Made by a program: the position numbers and the translations under genes. Under the pieces are notes generated by a model. The model had not been told where the DNA came from, made no database searches, and worked only from the letters and a program-made list of their open reading frames with translations. 64,000 nt of DNA from contig NZ_QETB01000001.1 of assembly GCF_003123745.1 (NCBI RefSeq), forward strand, positions 496,001 to 560,000. Reading direction: 5' to 3'. This stretch comes from Ancrocorticia populi (GTDB lineage: Bacteria; Actinomycetota; Actinomycetes; Actinomycetales; Actinomycetaceae). The first letter of the stretch is position 1; each line of letters opens with the position of its first letter. Positions 52,853 to 61,897 of the stretch are shown here, piece by piece.

Positions 52853-53941
52853 GTGACTTCCGAACAAGCCAGCAATGGCGCCGCCGTTTCCTTAGCAGGC
52901 GCATCGGCGTTCCCATCCTCTGTGCCGTCCACGCCTTCTCCCGATGGCAGGCGGATTCTACTGGCGACCCCACGAGGGTATTGCGCCGGAGTTGACCGTG
53001 CCGTAGACGCCGTGGAAAAGGCCTTGGAGCTGTATGGCGCGCCCGTATACGTGCGCAAGGAGATAGTGCATAACAAGTATGTGGTGGAGACGTTGACCCG
53101 GCGTGGGGCCATATTCGTATCCGAGACAGACGAGGTTCCCGAGGGTGCCCGCGTTGTCTTTTCCGCGCACGGAGTTTCGCCTCAGGTCCATGCCGAGGCC
53201 GCCGCCCGTCAGCTCCAAACCATCGACGCCACCTGCCCCCTCGTTACGAAGGTCCACAAGCAGGCTGTGCGTTTCGCGGATAGCGATTACGACATTCTCC
53301 TGATCGGGCACACCGGCCACGAGGAGGTTGAGGGCACCCAAGGCGAGGCCCCAGATGACATCCAAGTGGTCAACGGTCCCGAGGATGTGGATCAGGTTGA
53401 GGTGCGCGACCCTAGCAAGGTCGTATGGCTCTCCCAAACCACTCTGTCCGTTGACGAAACGATGAAGACCGTGGAGCTTCTCCGGGCGCGCTTCCCGCAG
53501 ATGATCGATCCCCCCTCCGATGACATTTGCTATGCCACCCAGAACCGCCAAGGCGCCGTCAAAGCTATGGCCCCCGAATGCGACCTCGTGATCGTGGTGG
53601 GATCGGCGAACTCCTCGAATTCCGTGCGGTTGGTTGAGGTTGCCCTCGAATACGGGGCTGCTGCCGCTTATCGCGTGGATACCGCGGCCGAGGTTCAGCC
53701 AGAGTGGCTGGAGGGCGTCACCACCGTTGGTTTGACCTCTGGGGCGTCAGTGCCCGAGATTCTGGTCCGCGAAGTTGTTGAATCCTTGCGGGAGTTGGGT
53801 TATCCCGAAGTTGAATTAGTGACGACGACGAACGAAGACGTCCACTTCTCTCTCCCCAAGAACCTCCGGGCAGATCTCAAAGCAACCGGAGCTCAGCCCG
53901 ATCGGCCGCATAAGGTGCGGCAAGCCCGCGGGCGCGGGTAG
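52853..53941 (+). CDS. ispH: 4-hydroxy-3-methylbut-2-enyl diphosphate reductase
   Basis: About 362 aa. Last enzyme of the MEP isoprenoid pathway, giving IPP and DMAPP. The three Fe-S ligand cysteines are in [24 protein letters not shown] and [11 protein letters not shown], with HVEG-like [10 protein letters not shown] and the SxN motif [16 protein letters not shown] 52853 is taken as start since TACCCT lies 6 nt before it and the protein-like part begins there; ATG 52817 is possible. The C-terminal tail is basic. Divergent from xseA. Confidence 0.94.
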   Translation: MTSEQASNGAAVSLAGASAFPSSVPSTPSPDGRRILLATPRGYCAGVDRAVDAVEKALELYGAPVYVRKEIVHNKYVVETLTRRGAIFVSETDEVPEGARVVFSAHGVSPQVHAEAAARQLQTIDATCPLVTKVHKQAVRFADSDYDILLIGHTGHEEVEGTQGEAPDDIQVVNGPEDVDQVEVRDPSKVVWLSQTTLSVDETMKTVELLRARFPQMIDPPSDDICYATQNRQGAVKAMAPECDLVIVVGSANSSNSVRLVEVALEYGAAAAYRVDTAAEVQPEWLEGVTTVGLTSGASVPEILVREVVESLRELGYPEVELVTTTNEDVHFSLPKNLRADLKATGAQPDRPHKVRQARGRG

Positions 53942-53953
53942 ACAGGCGGAGCG

Positions 53954-54646
53954 GTGGCCGATCCTTTTGACACTGCGATGGACGGCGCAGGGCTTATCGG
54001 AGAAATATCGGCCGCAGCCAACGCGGAGAAATCCGTGCCTATGGCCAAGTACATGCGCGATCAGTTCCCGTTTCTCGGCGTGCCCGCGAGCGTTCGCCAG
54101 CCGATTCAGCGGCCCTACTTTGCCGTGGCACGCGAAGATCCGCATGTTGATTGGGGATTTGTGGCGCAATGTTGGGCGTTGCCTCACCGGGAGTTTCAAT
54201 ACGCTGCCTGCGATTTCCTCTTCGCCGTACGCCGGAACCTCAGCGTTGACGATTTGCCGCGGATCAAAGCACTCGCGTCCTCCAAGCAATGGTGGGACAC
54301 GATCGATTCGCTGACCAAGACCGTTGGATCAATCGTCGCGAGCGAGCGTGAAGGGGGAACGGCGCTCGAGCAGGTGTTGGGTTGGGCAAGAGATGAGGAT
54401 TTCTGGATCCGTCGCCTTGCCATTCTCCACCAGCTAGGGCGGAAGCACGCCACGGACACCGCGTCACTGGAGACGATACTTGTAGCGAATCTCGGCTCGG
54501 ACAAATTCTTTATCAACAAGGCCATCGGCTGGGCCCTCCGAGACTATTCGAAGACTGACCCGGTATGGGTCCAGCGTTTCATCACCGAGCATCGGGGCGG
54601 GCTCGCTGCCCTCTCTGTCCGGGAAGCAACCAAATATCTGGCGTGA
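53954..54646 (+). CDS. DNA alkylation repair protein (AlkD-type HEAT-like glycosylase)
   Basis: 230 aa, all helical. It shows the AlkD pattern: FPFLGVPASVRQPIQRPYF, LPHREFQYAACDFL, QWWDTIDSLTKTVG (the catalytic Asp and DNA-facing Trp), FWIRRLAILHQLGRK and FFINKAIGWALRDYSK. AlkD removes N3- and N7-alkyl purines. GTG start with CGGAG just upstream, 12 bp after ispH. Confidence 0.92.
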   Translation: MADPFDTAMDGAGLIGEISAAANAEKSVPMAKYMRDQFPFLGVPASVRQPIQRPYFAVAREDPHVDWGFVAQCWALPHREFQYAACDFLFAVRRNLSVDDLPRIKALASSKQWWDTIDSLTKTVGSIVASEREGGTALEQVLGWARDEDFWIRRLAILHQLGRKHATDTASLETILVANLGSDKFFINKAIGWALRDYSKTDPVWVQRFITEHRGGLAALSVREATKYLA

Positions 54647-54727
54647 GCTGACCTGATCATTTCTGACCGCACTTGTCGGGCCCGGAGCGAATTAGTTGAG
54701 GATGATGGTGTCTGAAAGGAGGACCTC

Positions 54728-55600
54728 ATGATCGGCACGCTGAACGCTTTAGTAGACGCTGTTGAGCAGGATCTGAGTAGCGATGTAGACATCGCGGCGC
54801 TTGCCAGTGACCATGGCACCACCGAGTATCACCTCAGGAGGATGTTTGTTTCGCTTGCAGGAATGCCCGTGTCCGAATACATTCGGCGCCGCAGGATGAC
54901 TCTTGCCGCAGCGGAACTCATTTTGGGTGCCACTAACCTGCTTGATGTCGCCGTGAAATACGGATACGGATCAACGGAGGCGTTCGGGCGGGCGTTCCGA
55001 GCAGTGCATGGGCATAGCCCGGCAGAAGTGCGTGATCATGGCGGTCCTATCAACACTCAACCGACGATCAGGTTTCACCTGAGAGTTGAAGGGAGCACAA
55101 CGATGGACATCACTATCAAGGAACAGCCGGACTTCCGGATCGCGGGATACTCGGCGGAGGTTCCGCTGATCTATGAAGGAGTCAATCCGCACATTCAAGA
55201 ACATGTTGCGTCAATCAGCAACGAACAGAATTCGCGGCTCAAGACACTAGGAAACACCCAGCCCGAAGGAATCCTTGCTGTCACATGGTCACCAAGCCCG
55301 GACGCGCCAGAGGGCACGATACTCACGTACATGCACGGCGTCGCGGTCTCGCCTGACGGGGAGGTTCCCGGTGATCTCGACACTATGGATATGGATGCCG
55401 GAAAATGGGCGGTGTTCTATTCGGAAGGACCGTTCCCAGAGGCGCTGCAGCAGATATGGGCCGCCACCGCCACTGAGTGGTTCCCCTCGAACCCGTGGCA
55501 TCTACGCCCAGGACCGTCCATTCTCCGGTATATCGAGCTGACTGAGACCCACGCGACCTGTGAACTCTGGCTGCCGGTTGAACCGTCCGGGAGATCGTAA
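54728..55600 (+). CDS. AraC-family regulator with GyrI-like effector domain
   Basis: 290 aa. Two AraC-type HTH motifs in the first 105 residues (IAALASDHGTTEYHLRRMFV, and LDVAVKYGYGSTEAFGRAFR) and a C-terminal GyrI-like/SOUL-fold ligand-binding domain (ITIKEQPDFRIAGYSAEVPL to TCELWLPV). Similar proteins (Rob, BmrR-like) respond to drugs or lipophilic cations. AAAGGAGG lies 6 nt before the ATG. No obvious target gene adjoins it. Confidence 0.9.
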   Translation: MIGTLNALVDAVEQDLSSDVDIAALASDHGTTEYHLRRMFVSLAGMPVSEYIRRRRMTLAAAELILGATNLLDVAVKYGYGSTEAFGRAFRAVHGHSPAEVRDHGGPINTQPTIRFHLRVEGSTTMDITIKEQPDFRIAGYSAEVPLIYEGVNPHIQEHVASISNEQNSRLKTLGNTQPEGILAVTWSPSPDAPEGTILTYMHGVAVSPDGEVPGDLDTMDMDAGKWAVFYSEGPFPEALQQIWAATATEWFPSNPWHLRPGPSILRYIELTETHATCELWLPVEPSGRS

Positions 55601-55614
55601 CGTCAGCAAGGGCG

Positions 55615-56832
55615 TCACTCTGAGCGGTCAGCTGACTCAGAGCTGCCTCCTACAGCGAGCCCTCCGGCCGTGAATTGGCGGACCTGCGCCTTTTCGGAGG
55701 AAAGCTCCTGTGGGGTGGCCAGCGGGGCATCGATCGATTCGAAGGAGCGCGCCGTCACTAAGAGGCGGGATTCGATTGATGCCACCGTCTTGTTGTAGGC
55801 GGCAACCGAGCGCTGAAGCGAGGTTCCAAGAGAATCGAGGTGCCCGGCCACTGTGTTCAGCCGCGAGACGAGGGTGCGCCCAAGCATCATGATCTCTTGG
55901 GCCTCCTCGGTCACCTTGGCCGAGGACCACACGGTGGCAACTGATCGTAGAAGGGCGAGCAAGGAGCTGGGTGATGTGGGAGCAATGCCGGCGGCGAGCG
56001 CATCTTCGAGGAGTGCGGGATCTGCCTTGAGCGCTTCCGAGAGCAAAGACTCTGCTGGCATAAACATGACGGTCAGGTACGGGGATCCGGGGAAGTCCGC
56101 GGGGTAGTTGCGCTTGGCGAGCTCGTTGATATGCGAGCGAACTGCCTTCGCGTGTTCCTTGAGCAGCCCGTCCCGCGCCGCCCGTGCCGCCGAATCCTCG
56201 CCGGTGATGTCCTGAGCACGCAGCAGCGCACTGAGTGGGACCTTCGCGTCAATCGCGAGATGGAACCCGCCGGGCAAATGAACCGTCACATCTGGCCGGG
56301 AAGCTGATCCGGCCGTGGAGACCTGCGAGGTGGCCTGCTGCTCGGAGAAATCGACGTGGGGGAGCATCCCTGCAGCCTCGACGATGCGCCGAAGTTCCAC
56401 CTCTCCCCATGTGCCTCGTGCCGAGTTCGAGGTGAGCGCCGTTCGCAGCGAGTGGGTCTCCTTCGCGAGCTCACGCTGGGTGATGGCGGCGCTGTCCAAT
56501 TGCTCGTGAAGTTGGGAGCGCTGGGCCGCCTGCGTCTCCTGCATGCCCTGAACCCGTCGGTTCATGGAATCGAGTTGCTGGGCAAGCGGAGCGAGCGCCC
56601 GGAGAATATCCTGATCCGACTTGGCGCGATCAATCAGGGAGTTGTTCTCCTCAGTGAGGCGCTCGGCACGTGCCGTTGCGGCGGCGGCCGTTGACTGAAC
56701 TGCCGCCAACTCCTGTGCGTTACGGGCAGGGCTGCGGAGTGCCCGAGATTGTGCAAAAAAGTAGCCGAGTAGCCCGCCCAACACCAGACAAAGAACCAGT
56801 GCGAAAACGAAAACCGATACAGATATATTCAT
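55615..56832 (-). CDS. rmuC: DNA recombination protein RmuC
   Basis: 405 aa. One N-terminal membrane helix (VFVFALVLCLVLGGLLGYFF), a long coiled coil (residues 40-130), and the RmuC nuclease-like domain: RGTWGEVELRRIVEAAGM, RPDVTVHLPGGFHLAIDAKV (conserved Asp and DAK motif), YLTVMFMPAESLLSEAL and SLLALLRSVATVW. The protein limits DNA inversion at short repeats. The 142 bp upstream, shared with divergent ychF, contain no gene. Confidence 0.92.
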   Translation of the reverse strand: MNISVSVFVFALVLCLVLGGLLGYFFAQSRALRSPARNAQELAAVQSTAAAATARAERLTEENNSLIDRAKSDQDILRALAPLAQQLDSMNRRVQGMQETQAAQRSQLHEQLDSAAITQRELAKETHSLRTALTSNSARGTWGEVELRRIVEAAGMLPHVDFSEQQATSQVSTAGSASRPDVTVHLPGGFHLAIDAKVPLSALLRAQDITGEDSAARAARDGLLKEHAKAVRSHINELAKRNYPADFPGSPYLTVMFMPAESLLSEALKADPALLEDALAAGIAPTSPSSLLALLRSVATVWSSAKVTEEAQEIMMLGRTLVSRLNTVAGHLDSLGTSLQRSVAAYNKTVASIESRLLVTARSFESIDAPLATPQELSSEKAQVRQFTAGGLAVGGSSESADRSE

Positions 56833-56961
56833 GGCTCTAGTCCATCACGCCGCTCCCACATCTTTCTTGATGGGGCTGTAAAGCGCGTTGGATGAGCAGG
56901 GGAGGCGTCGTCGTCGACATAAATAACACAACGCCGAGGCGAAAAAGTATCGGACCAAGGC

Positions 56962-56967
56962 TAGACT
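56962..56967 (+). promoter_or_regulatory. -10 box of ychF (leaderless start)
   Basis: TAGACT is followed by 7 nt and the GTG at 56975; no SD is visible. Confidence 0.5.
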
Positions 56968-56974
56968 TGAACCC

Positions 56975-58075
56975 GTGTCTTTGACTATTGGAATCGCCGG
57001 GCTGCCCAACGTAGGCAAGTCAACCCTGTTCAATGCGCTCACGCGCGCGACCGTGCTGGCGGAGAACTATCCGTTCGCCACGATTGAGCCGAACATCGGG
57101 ATCGTGCCGCTACCTGACCCGCGGCTGGACGTGCTGACGGACATGTTCCATTCGGCCAAGACCGTGCCGGCCACCGTGTCCTTCGTGGACATCGCGGGGA
57201 TCGTGCGCGGTGCCTCCGAGGGTGAGGGGCTCGGCAACCAGTTCCTCGCGAACATCCGCGAGGCGGACGCGATCTGCATGGTTACGCGCGCATTCTCCGA
57301 CCCGAATGTGGTGCACGTGGACGGGCGAGTGGATCCCCTCGACGATATCGAGACCGTCACCACGGAGTTGATCCTTGCGGACATCCAGACCCTAGAGAAG
57401 CAGTTGCCGCGCCTTCAAAAGGAAGTCACCGGCAAGAAGATCTCCAAGGACGTTGTCACTACGGCTGAGGCGGCGCTCGCGATTCTTGAGGAAGGCAAGA
57501 CCCTGTCCGCGCACGGCGGGGATCTGGATCCCGATATTCTTCGCGAGTTCCAGTTGATGACCACCAAGGCGTTTATTTACGTTTTTAATACCGACGACGA
57601 CGGCCTTGCCGATGCCGACATGCAAGCAAAGCTGCGAGCCTCCGTGGCTCCGGCCGAGGCGATCTTCCTCGACGCGAAGTTCGAATCGGAGCTGGTGGAG
57701 CTTGAGGCCGATGAGGCCGCTGAGATGCTCGAATCCACCGGCCAGGAAGAGTCCGGGCTGGATCAGCTGGCGCGCGTCGGCTTCGATACCTTGGGGCTGC
57801 AGACGTTCCTCACCGCTGGTGAGAAGGAATCGCGGGCCTGGACCATCCACAAGGGAGACACCGCTCCCAAGGCTGCGGGAGTGATCCACACCGATTTCGA
57901 GCGGGGCTTCATCAAGGCTGAAATCGTGTCCTACGAGGATCTGGTGGAGCTTGGATCTCTGGCTGAAGCCCGCGCCCACGGGAAGATGCGCATGGAGGGC
58001 AAGGACTACGTCATGGAAGACGGGGACGTGGTGGAGTTCCGTAGCGGAATACCCTCTGGAGGAGGGAAGAAGTAA
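56975..58075 (+). CDS. ychF: Redox-regulated ATPase YchF (Obg family)
   Basis: 366 aa, full length. G1 GIAGLPNVGKSTLFNALT, the switch region NYPFATIEPN, G3 VDIAGIVRGASEGEGLGNQF, the coiled-coil domain (ADIQTLEKQLPRLQKEV), the altered G4 motif region (YVFNTDDDG) that favours ATP, and the TGS domain with AWTIHKGDTAPKAAGVIH and FIKAEIVSYEDLVELGS. It binds ribosomes and modulates stress resistance. GTG start with a -10 box 7 nt upstream. Confidence 0.96.
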   Translation: MSLTIGIAGLPNVGKSTLFNALTRATVLAENYPFATIEPNIGIVPLPDPRLDVLTDMFHSAKTVPATVSFVDIAGIVRGASEGEGLGNQFLANIREADAICMVTRAFSDPNVVHVDGRVDPLDDIETVTTELILADIQTLEKQLPRLQKEVTGKKISKDVVTTAEAALAILEEGKTLSAHGGDLDPDILREFQLMTTKAFIYVFNTDDDGLADADMQAKLRASVAPAEAIFLDAKFESELVELEADEAAEMLESTGQEESGLDQLARVGFDTLGLQTFLTAGEKESRAWTIHKGDTAPKAAGVIHTDFERGFIKAEIVSYEDLVELGSLAEARAHGKMRMEGKDYVMEDGDVVEFRSGIPSGGGKK

Positions 58076-58121
58076 TCTGTGAGGTCTCAGACCGGCGCAC
58101 CATTTTTAACGAGGAGGATTG

Positions 58122-58445
58122 ATGGCAGACGAATGGCAGGTTGAACAAGGGACAGGGTGGATTCCGCTCGCCGGGTTCGGCCAAATCAACCCTCGTCGTG
58201 ACAACGAGGAAGGCGGCCGTACCTACTTCACCGCCCAGACCGCCAACGGTGAATACGCGAAAGCAACCGGCGACAGTATCGCCGGAGGACCGGAGACCTG
58301 GGACTACGGACTGGATCAGCCGTTTTTGCTAGTGGATAGTAGCGGGAATTGCGTGGAAGTGATGATCGCACTTCTGGAGGGCGGACGTTACGCCGTTAAG
58401 TCCAAGCCTGGTTCCTGGCCAATCACCGAGGCGGGTGCTTCGTAG
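58122..58445 (+). CDS. Hypothetical protein
   Basis: About 107 aa (ATG 58122, GAGGAGG 4 nt upstream). No signal peptide or membrane helix. The sequence opens EWQVEQGTGWIPLAGFGQIN and is rich in Gly, Asp and aromatic residues with alternating pattern, suggesting a small beta-rich domain. I do not recognise a family. It lies 46 bp after ychF at the edge of the accessory region. Confidence 0.65.
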   Translation: MADEWQVEQGTGWIPLAGFGQINPRRDNEEGGRTYFTAQTANGEYAKATGDSIAGGPETWDYGLDQPFLLVDSSGNCVEVMIALLEGGRYAVKSKPGSWPITEAGAS

Positions 58446-58489
58446 ATGAGATCGCCTAGTTGTTGTGGGCCAGCCTCGGGTGTGGTCAG

Positions 58490-58945
58490 ATGAGTCAGCG
58501 GGCCTCGCTTGTCGTCAGAGAAGGTTTTGGAAATCGCGTGTGGCTTACGGAAGCCGAGTGGGAAACCTACCGTCGGCGGGTTGCTGTTCGATACCCGCAG
58601 AAGTTGCGACCTCAGGTCGTTGCCCGCGATGGCGAATCATGTTCGATTTGCGGGGCGACAAGTGAAGACGTTGGGCGTCCTATCGAACTTGCTCACCGAG
58701 TTCCGTTCAAACTTGGTGTGGTCGACTGGGGCCTATCGCCTGATTGGTTGGACGGAGTAGCGAACCTCTGTTTGGCGCATCGTGGGGCATGCAACGACAG
58801 CGCCGAGTTAACAACTAGTCAGATCCCAGGGCACCTTCGTCATCTCGGCATCAGAGTAGAGGACAGCCCAGCGGTTACCAGCGGACTACTCCTCCTCCGA
58901 GGTGATTCTGACGGGGATGCGGTCGAGTTCCGCTTTAACGTCTAA
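58490..58945 (+). CDS. HNH-like zinc-finger protein
   Basis: About 151 aa. The centre reads VVARDGESCSICGATSEDVG, IELAHRVPFKLG and LCLAHRGACNDSAE, a Cys-x2-Cys plus His and Asn pattern of HNH nucleases, with SPDWLDGVANLC between. The N-terminal LTEAEWETYRRRVAVRYP is helical. The last residues VEFRFN and the stop are repeated twice further downstream as remnants. HNH domains occur in restriction and mobile-element proteins; the target here is unknown. Confidence 0.65.
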   Translation: MSQRASLVVREGFGNRVWLTEAEWETYRRRVAVRYPQKLRPQVVARDGESCSICGATSEDVGRPIELAHRVPFKLGVVDWGLSPDWLDGVANLCLAHRGACNDSAELTTSQIPGHLRHLGIRVEDSPAVTSGLLLLRGDSDGDAVEFRFNV

Positions 58946-58961
58946 CGTCTGGAGGGAAGAA

Positions 58962-59237
58962 GTGACGTCTACGCGCGAGGTACTATCCGCTCTTTTTGAT
59001 GCTGAGAATCGACGGGACTGGGATCGCTACGTAGAGTTCCTTCATGCTGATGTTGAGTGGACAGTCGGCGGTCGTGTCCTACGAGGTAGGGAAGACTATG
59101 TCCGGGCGATCCAGTTAGCTTACGCAGGTTCTGGCGTGCAGTTCTGGCTCAATCTCCAAACCCGGTATGACCTAGAGGTCGCTCAGGAACGCGTGGCCGA
59201 CGAGGTTGCGTCGATCGCGCCGTTGCAAGTTGCATGA
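58962..59237 (+). CDS. NTF2/SnoaL-like protein, probably truncated
   Basis: 91 aa from GTG 58962 (GGAGGG 5 nt upstream). The sequence TREVLSALFDAENRRDWDRY and EWTVGGRVLRGREDYVRAI is a SnoaL-like opening, an alpha+beta barrel used by small isomerases or as a scaffold. Family members are usually 120-140 aa; this one stops after VASIAPLQVA, so the last strands are missing. It may have been cut when the following ATPase module arrived. Confidence 0.6.
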   Translation: MTSTREVLSALFDAENRRDWDRYVEFLHADVEWTVGGRVLRGREDYVRAIQLAYAGSGVQFWLNLQTRYDLEVAQERVADEVASIAPLQVA

Positions 59238-59248
59238 GCTAAGACGGG

Positions 59249-59334
59249 ACTAAACGCCAAATAACCCAATAAAATAATGCTAAAACACCTAATAATATAA
59301 CGCCAAATAACCTAATGTTCGGTATAATTGGTCC
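59249..59334. repeat. AT-rich repeat region and promoter before the DUF4143 ATPase gene
   Basis: ACGCCAAATAACCCAAT (from 59251) recurs as ACGCCAAATAACCTAAT (59300), with AACACCTAATAAT between. A consensus TATAAT (59323-59328) lies 6 nt before the ATG, predicting a leaderless mRNA. The base composition differs sharply from the core genes. Confidence 0.55.
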
Positions 59335-60591
59335 ATGAATCAATACCTGCCCCGACACCTTGACGCCGAGATAGCCTCCCAGCTTGGCTGGTCAGCTGCT
59401 GTCGTCATTGATGGTCCAAAAGCAGTTGGTAAGACTGAGACCGCCACGCGCTTAACTAACAGTCAAGTTTTCTTGGATACGGACTTGGCATCCCGTGGTT
59501 TAGCTTTGGCTGATCCAGTACTTGTGCTTGGTGGGGCTGCTCCGCGTTTATTTGATGAGTGGCAGACGGTGCCGAATCTGTGGAACGCGGTCCGACATGA
59601 AGTTGATCGGCGCAAGAAGCCTGGTCAGTTCGTCCTTGCAGGGTCATCTTCTCCTAGTGACGATCAAACCCGTCACACGGGGACTGGGCGCTTCTCCTGG
59701 TTGCGAATGCAGCCGCTTACGCTGATTGAAACTGGTCATTCGATAGGTGAGGTGTCTTTGCGCCAACTCTTGAGAGGGGAGGGCGTCAATGTCAGTGATC
59801 CGGGTCTCAGGTTTGATGAACTAATCGAAAGAATGATTAGTGGCGGGTGGCCCATGAGCCAGGGCTTTCCGTTGAAGGAGTCCACGAAGTATGCAAAAAA
59901 CTATTTGGACCAGACTGCGAAGGTAGATGTTTCTACTTTGGATGGTCCAAAATATGACTCTGTGAAGGTGTCGCGTTTGCTTCGCTCTCTCGCACGGAAC
60001 GCTGCTACGGAGGTCTCTGTCCGGACTCTGGCCACAGATGCCGGGGGTGCTGATGGGCCATTGCATGCAGACACAACATCGCGTTATTTGGAAGCGTTGC
60101 AGCGTATCTTCATAGTCGAGTTGCAGGAAGCCTGGGGTCCACGTATTCGGACACGAACCCCATTGCGTGAATCTCCTAAGCGTCATTTGACTGACTCTTC
60201 TTTGACTTTAGCTGCGCTACGTATCGGTTCTCCAGACAGGCTCTTTGCTGAGCCCGAAACTCTAGGTCTGATCTTCGAGTCGTTTGTGGTTCAGCAGCTG
60301 CGGGCATACGCGCCGTTTGTGGACGCCGAGGTAATGCACTACCGGGATAAGTCAGGTCTGGAATGCGATGCGATTGTTCAGAATGGGGATGGTGACTGGA
60401 TTGCCATAGAGATCAAGTTGGGTTCCGGTCTCATTGACAGAGCGGTGCCTAACCTCAAGAAACTTCGCGATGTGGTGGACCAGAAGGCAAGCGGAGAAAT
60501 GAGGGCGATGGTTGTGGTTGTGCCGACTGGACCTTCGTACTTGAGGCCGGATGGGGTTCAAGTGGTGGCGTTGAGTTCACTGGGCCTTTGA
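59335..60591 (+). CDS. AAA ATPase with DUF4143 (C-terminal nuclease-like domain)
   Basis: 418 aa. Walker A VIDGPKAVGKTETATRL, a hydrophobic strand ending PRLFDEWQTVPNLWNAVR (Walker B), SSSPSDDQTRHTGTGRFSWL (sensor) and the C-terminal DUF4143 domain with FESFVVQQLRAYA and a PD-(D/E)XK-like pattern HYRDKSGLECDAIV and WIAIEIKLG. Such ATPases are widespread, often horizontally transferred, and of unclear function. All motifs look intact. The gene is AT-richer than its surroundings. Confidence 0.88.
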   Translation: MNQYLPRHLDAEIASQLGWSAAVVIDGPKAVGKTETATRLTNSQVFLDTDLASRGLALADPVLVLGGAAPRLFDEWQTVPNLWNAVRHEVDRRKKPGQFVLAGSSSPSDDQTRHTGTGRFSWLRMQPLTLIETGHSIGEVSLRQLLRGEGVNVSDPGLRFDELIERMISGGWPMSQGFPLKESTKYAKNYLDQTAKVDVSTLDGPKYDSVKVSRLLRSLARNAATEVSVRTLATDAGGADGPLHADTTSRYLEALQRIFIVELQEAWGPRIRTRTPLRESPKRHLTDSSLTLAALRIGSPDRLFAEPETLGLIFESFVVQQLRAYAPFVDAEVMHYRDKSGLECDAIVQNGDGDWIAIEIKLGSGLIDRAVPNLKKLRDVVDQKASGEMRAMVVVVPTGPSYLRPDGVQVVALSSLGL

Positions 60592-60641
60592 ACCATAGCT
60601 ATCTCCCAAATCGATTGGCTGTTCGGCTGGGATGCAAAGAC

Positions 60642-60734
60642 ATGTTCCGTAACGGAGCAACCGGCCTCCGAGAGTGTTCCTCTGCAAAAGTTGTTCTGCA
60701 ATGTGACTCGGTCGAGTTTCGGTTTAACTTGTAG
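60642..60734 (+). pseudogene. Remnant of a gene 3' end (VEFRFN repeat, copy 2)
   Basis: A 30-codon open stretch (MFRNGATGLRECSSAK, then VVLQCDSVEFRFNL and stop) whose last codons and following bases match the end of the HNH-like gene at 58919-58947 and a third copy at 62757-62785. It is too short to be a gene and looks like debris. It is the only feature I can support in the 343 bp between 60591 and 60935. Confidence 0.5.
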
Positions 60735-60934
60735 CGATCGCTCTGCCGTGGCCGCTCCAAGACCGTTGCGACCTACTTCGACCACTTTGAGCCCCCAACA
60801 CCTGACAAAGGCCTCATAAAGATAGTGGTGACATGATGGAATGGCTCTCGGCTGTGCCGCTAGTGCCTAGCGCTTGACTCTTACATCGTGTCAGGCTTGA
60901 TGCTGAACCCATCGACAATCTTTGGGGGGACAAG

Positions 60935-61870
60935 ATGCTTCGGCCAGAAGGCGATATCAAACCAGCTACCTACTTGGGCAACAGCCCTTCCTGTTACTCG
61001 AATACCCTCGCGATGACTTTGGGGTATCCCGTGAGTGTACAGACCATTGACGCGATCTCCGGTTCAGCATTTGGGTATCAGCGCATCGGGCCTCTTCCTC
61101 TCTTTGATCCGCCGGGTTGGGATCCAGATCAGGGTATCGATCAAGCGCTCTTAATCATGGGGGTGGAGGGTCAGAGGCTGACATTCGAAGATCCGACAGA
61201 AGCGCTGGGGACTCTTCGTAGCCTCGCAGAGAATGGTCCCGTGTTCGTGGGTCCCCTTGAAATGGGGCTGCTTCGATACCAGAAAGGCTCTGACCGTTCA
61301 ACAGGTGCCGATCACTTTGTTGCCGTTCTAGATGTTAATGACGTTCGCGTAATCATGCATGACCCACATGGTCACCCGTATGCCTCGCTTGCGACCGAGG
61401 ACTTCATGACGGCTTGGGGATCAGACACCATCGGCTATGCAGAGGGTAGTTATCCCCTGCGAACCGGGTTTACTGAACCGGTTGGCACTATGGCGGAGTG
61501 GGCGGCTGCGTCACTTCCCTTCGCGTTGAATTGGGCAGAGGGAAACGAGGCAATTCGTGGTTTCCCTGCGGGTAACGTTGAAGGACTAAACGAGCTGCGT
61601 GAGCAGGCCGCTGCTGGGACGATCTCGGAGGTCACTGTGGCGGTGTTGCGTGATTTCGCAATCCGTCTTGGTGCGCGCCGACGCGCCGATACCTCGGACA
61701 TGATGGGCTCTTTCCCAGAACTTGCGGACCGATTGAGTCGTCAAGCAGCAATTATTGGTGCGGCCCAAATTAGCGTGATTGATGCCGACTGGAACTTGTT
61801 CCAGCAGCAAATGGCAGGTGTTGTAGCACTGCATGATGACATCGTTGACACCCTTCGCAAGCTAGTCTGA
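60935..61870 (+). CDS. BtrH/C39-like cysteine protein (putative acyltransferase or peptidase fold)
   Basis: 311 aa, GGGGGG 5 nt before the ATG. No signal peptide. NSPSCYSNTLAMTLGY gives a candidate nucleophile Cys near residue 20, ADHFVAVLDV a His, and MHDPHGHPYA an acidic partner, the order of papain-like enzymes such as C39 peptidases and BtrH, the acyltransferase of butirosin synthesis. The C-terminal 120 residues are helical. Substrate unknown. A MerR-type regulator gene with a drug-binding domain follows 27 bp downstream. Confidence 0.6.
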   Translation: MLRPEGDIKPATYLGNSPSCYSNTLAMTLGYPVSVQTIDAISGSAFGYQRIGPLPLFDPPGWDPDQGIDQALLIMGVEGQRLTFEDPTEALGTLRSLAENGPVFVGPLEMGLLRYQKGSDRSTGADHFVAVLDVNDVRVIMHDPHGHPYASLATEDFMTAWGSDTIGYAEGSYPLRTGFTEPVGTMAEWAAASLPFALNWAEGNEAIRGFPAGNVEGLNELREQAAAGTISEVTVAVLRDFAIRLGARRRADTSDMMGSFPELADRLSRQAAIIGAAQISVIDADWNLFQQQMAGVVALHDDIVDTLRKLV

Positions 61871-61897
61871 GAATCAAGACTCCCAACCAAGGAAGCA

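Noticed and set aside
59249-59334. CRISPR-like repeats
   Set aside because: Only two repeats with mismatches and no regular spacers; no cas genes in the window.
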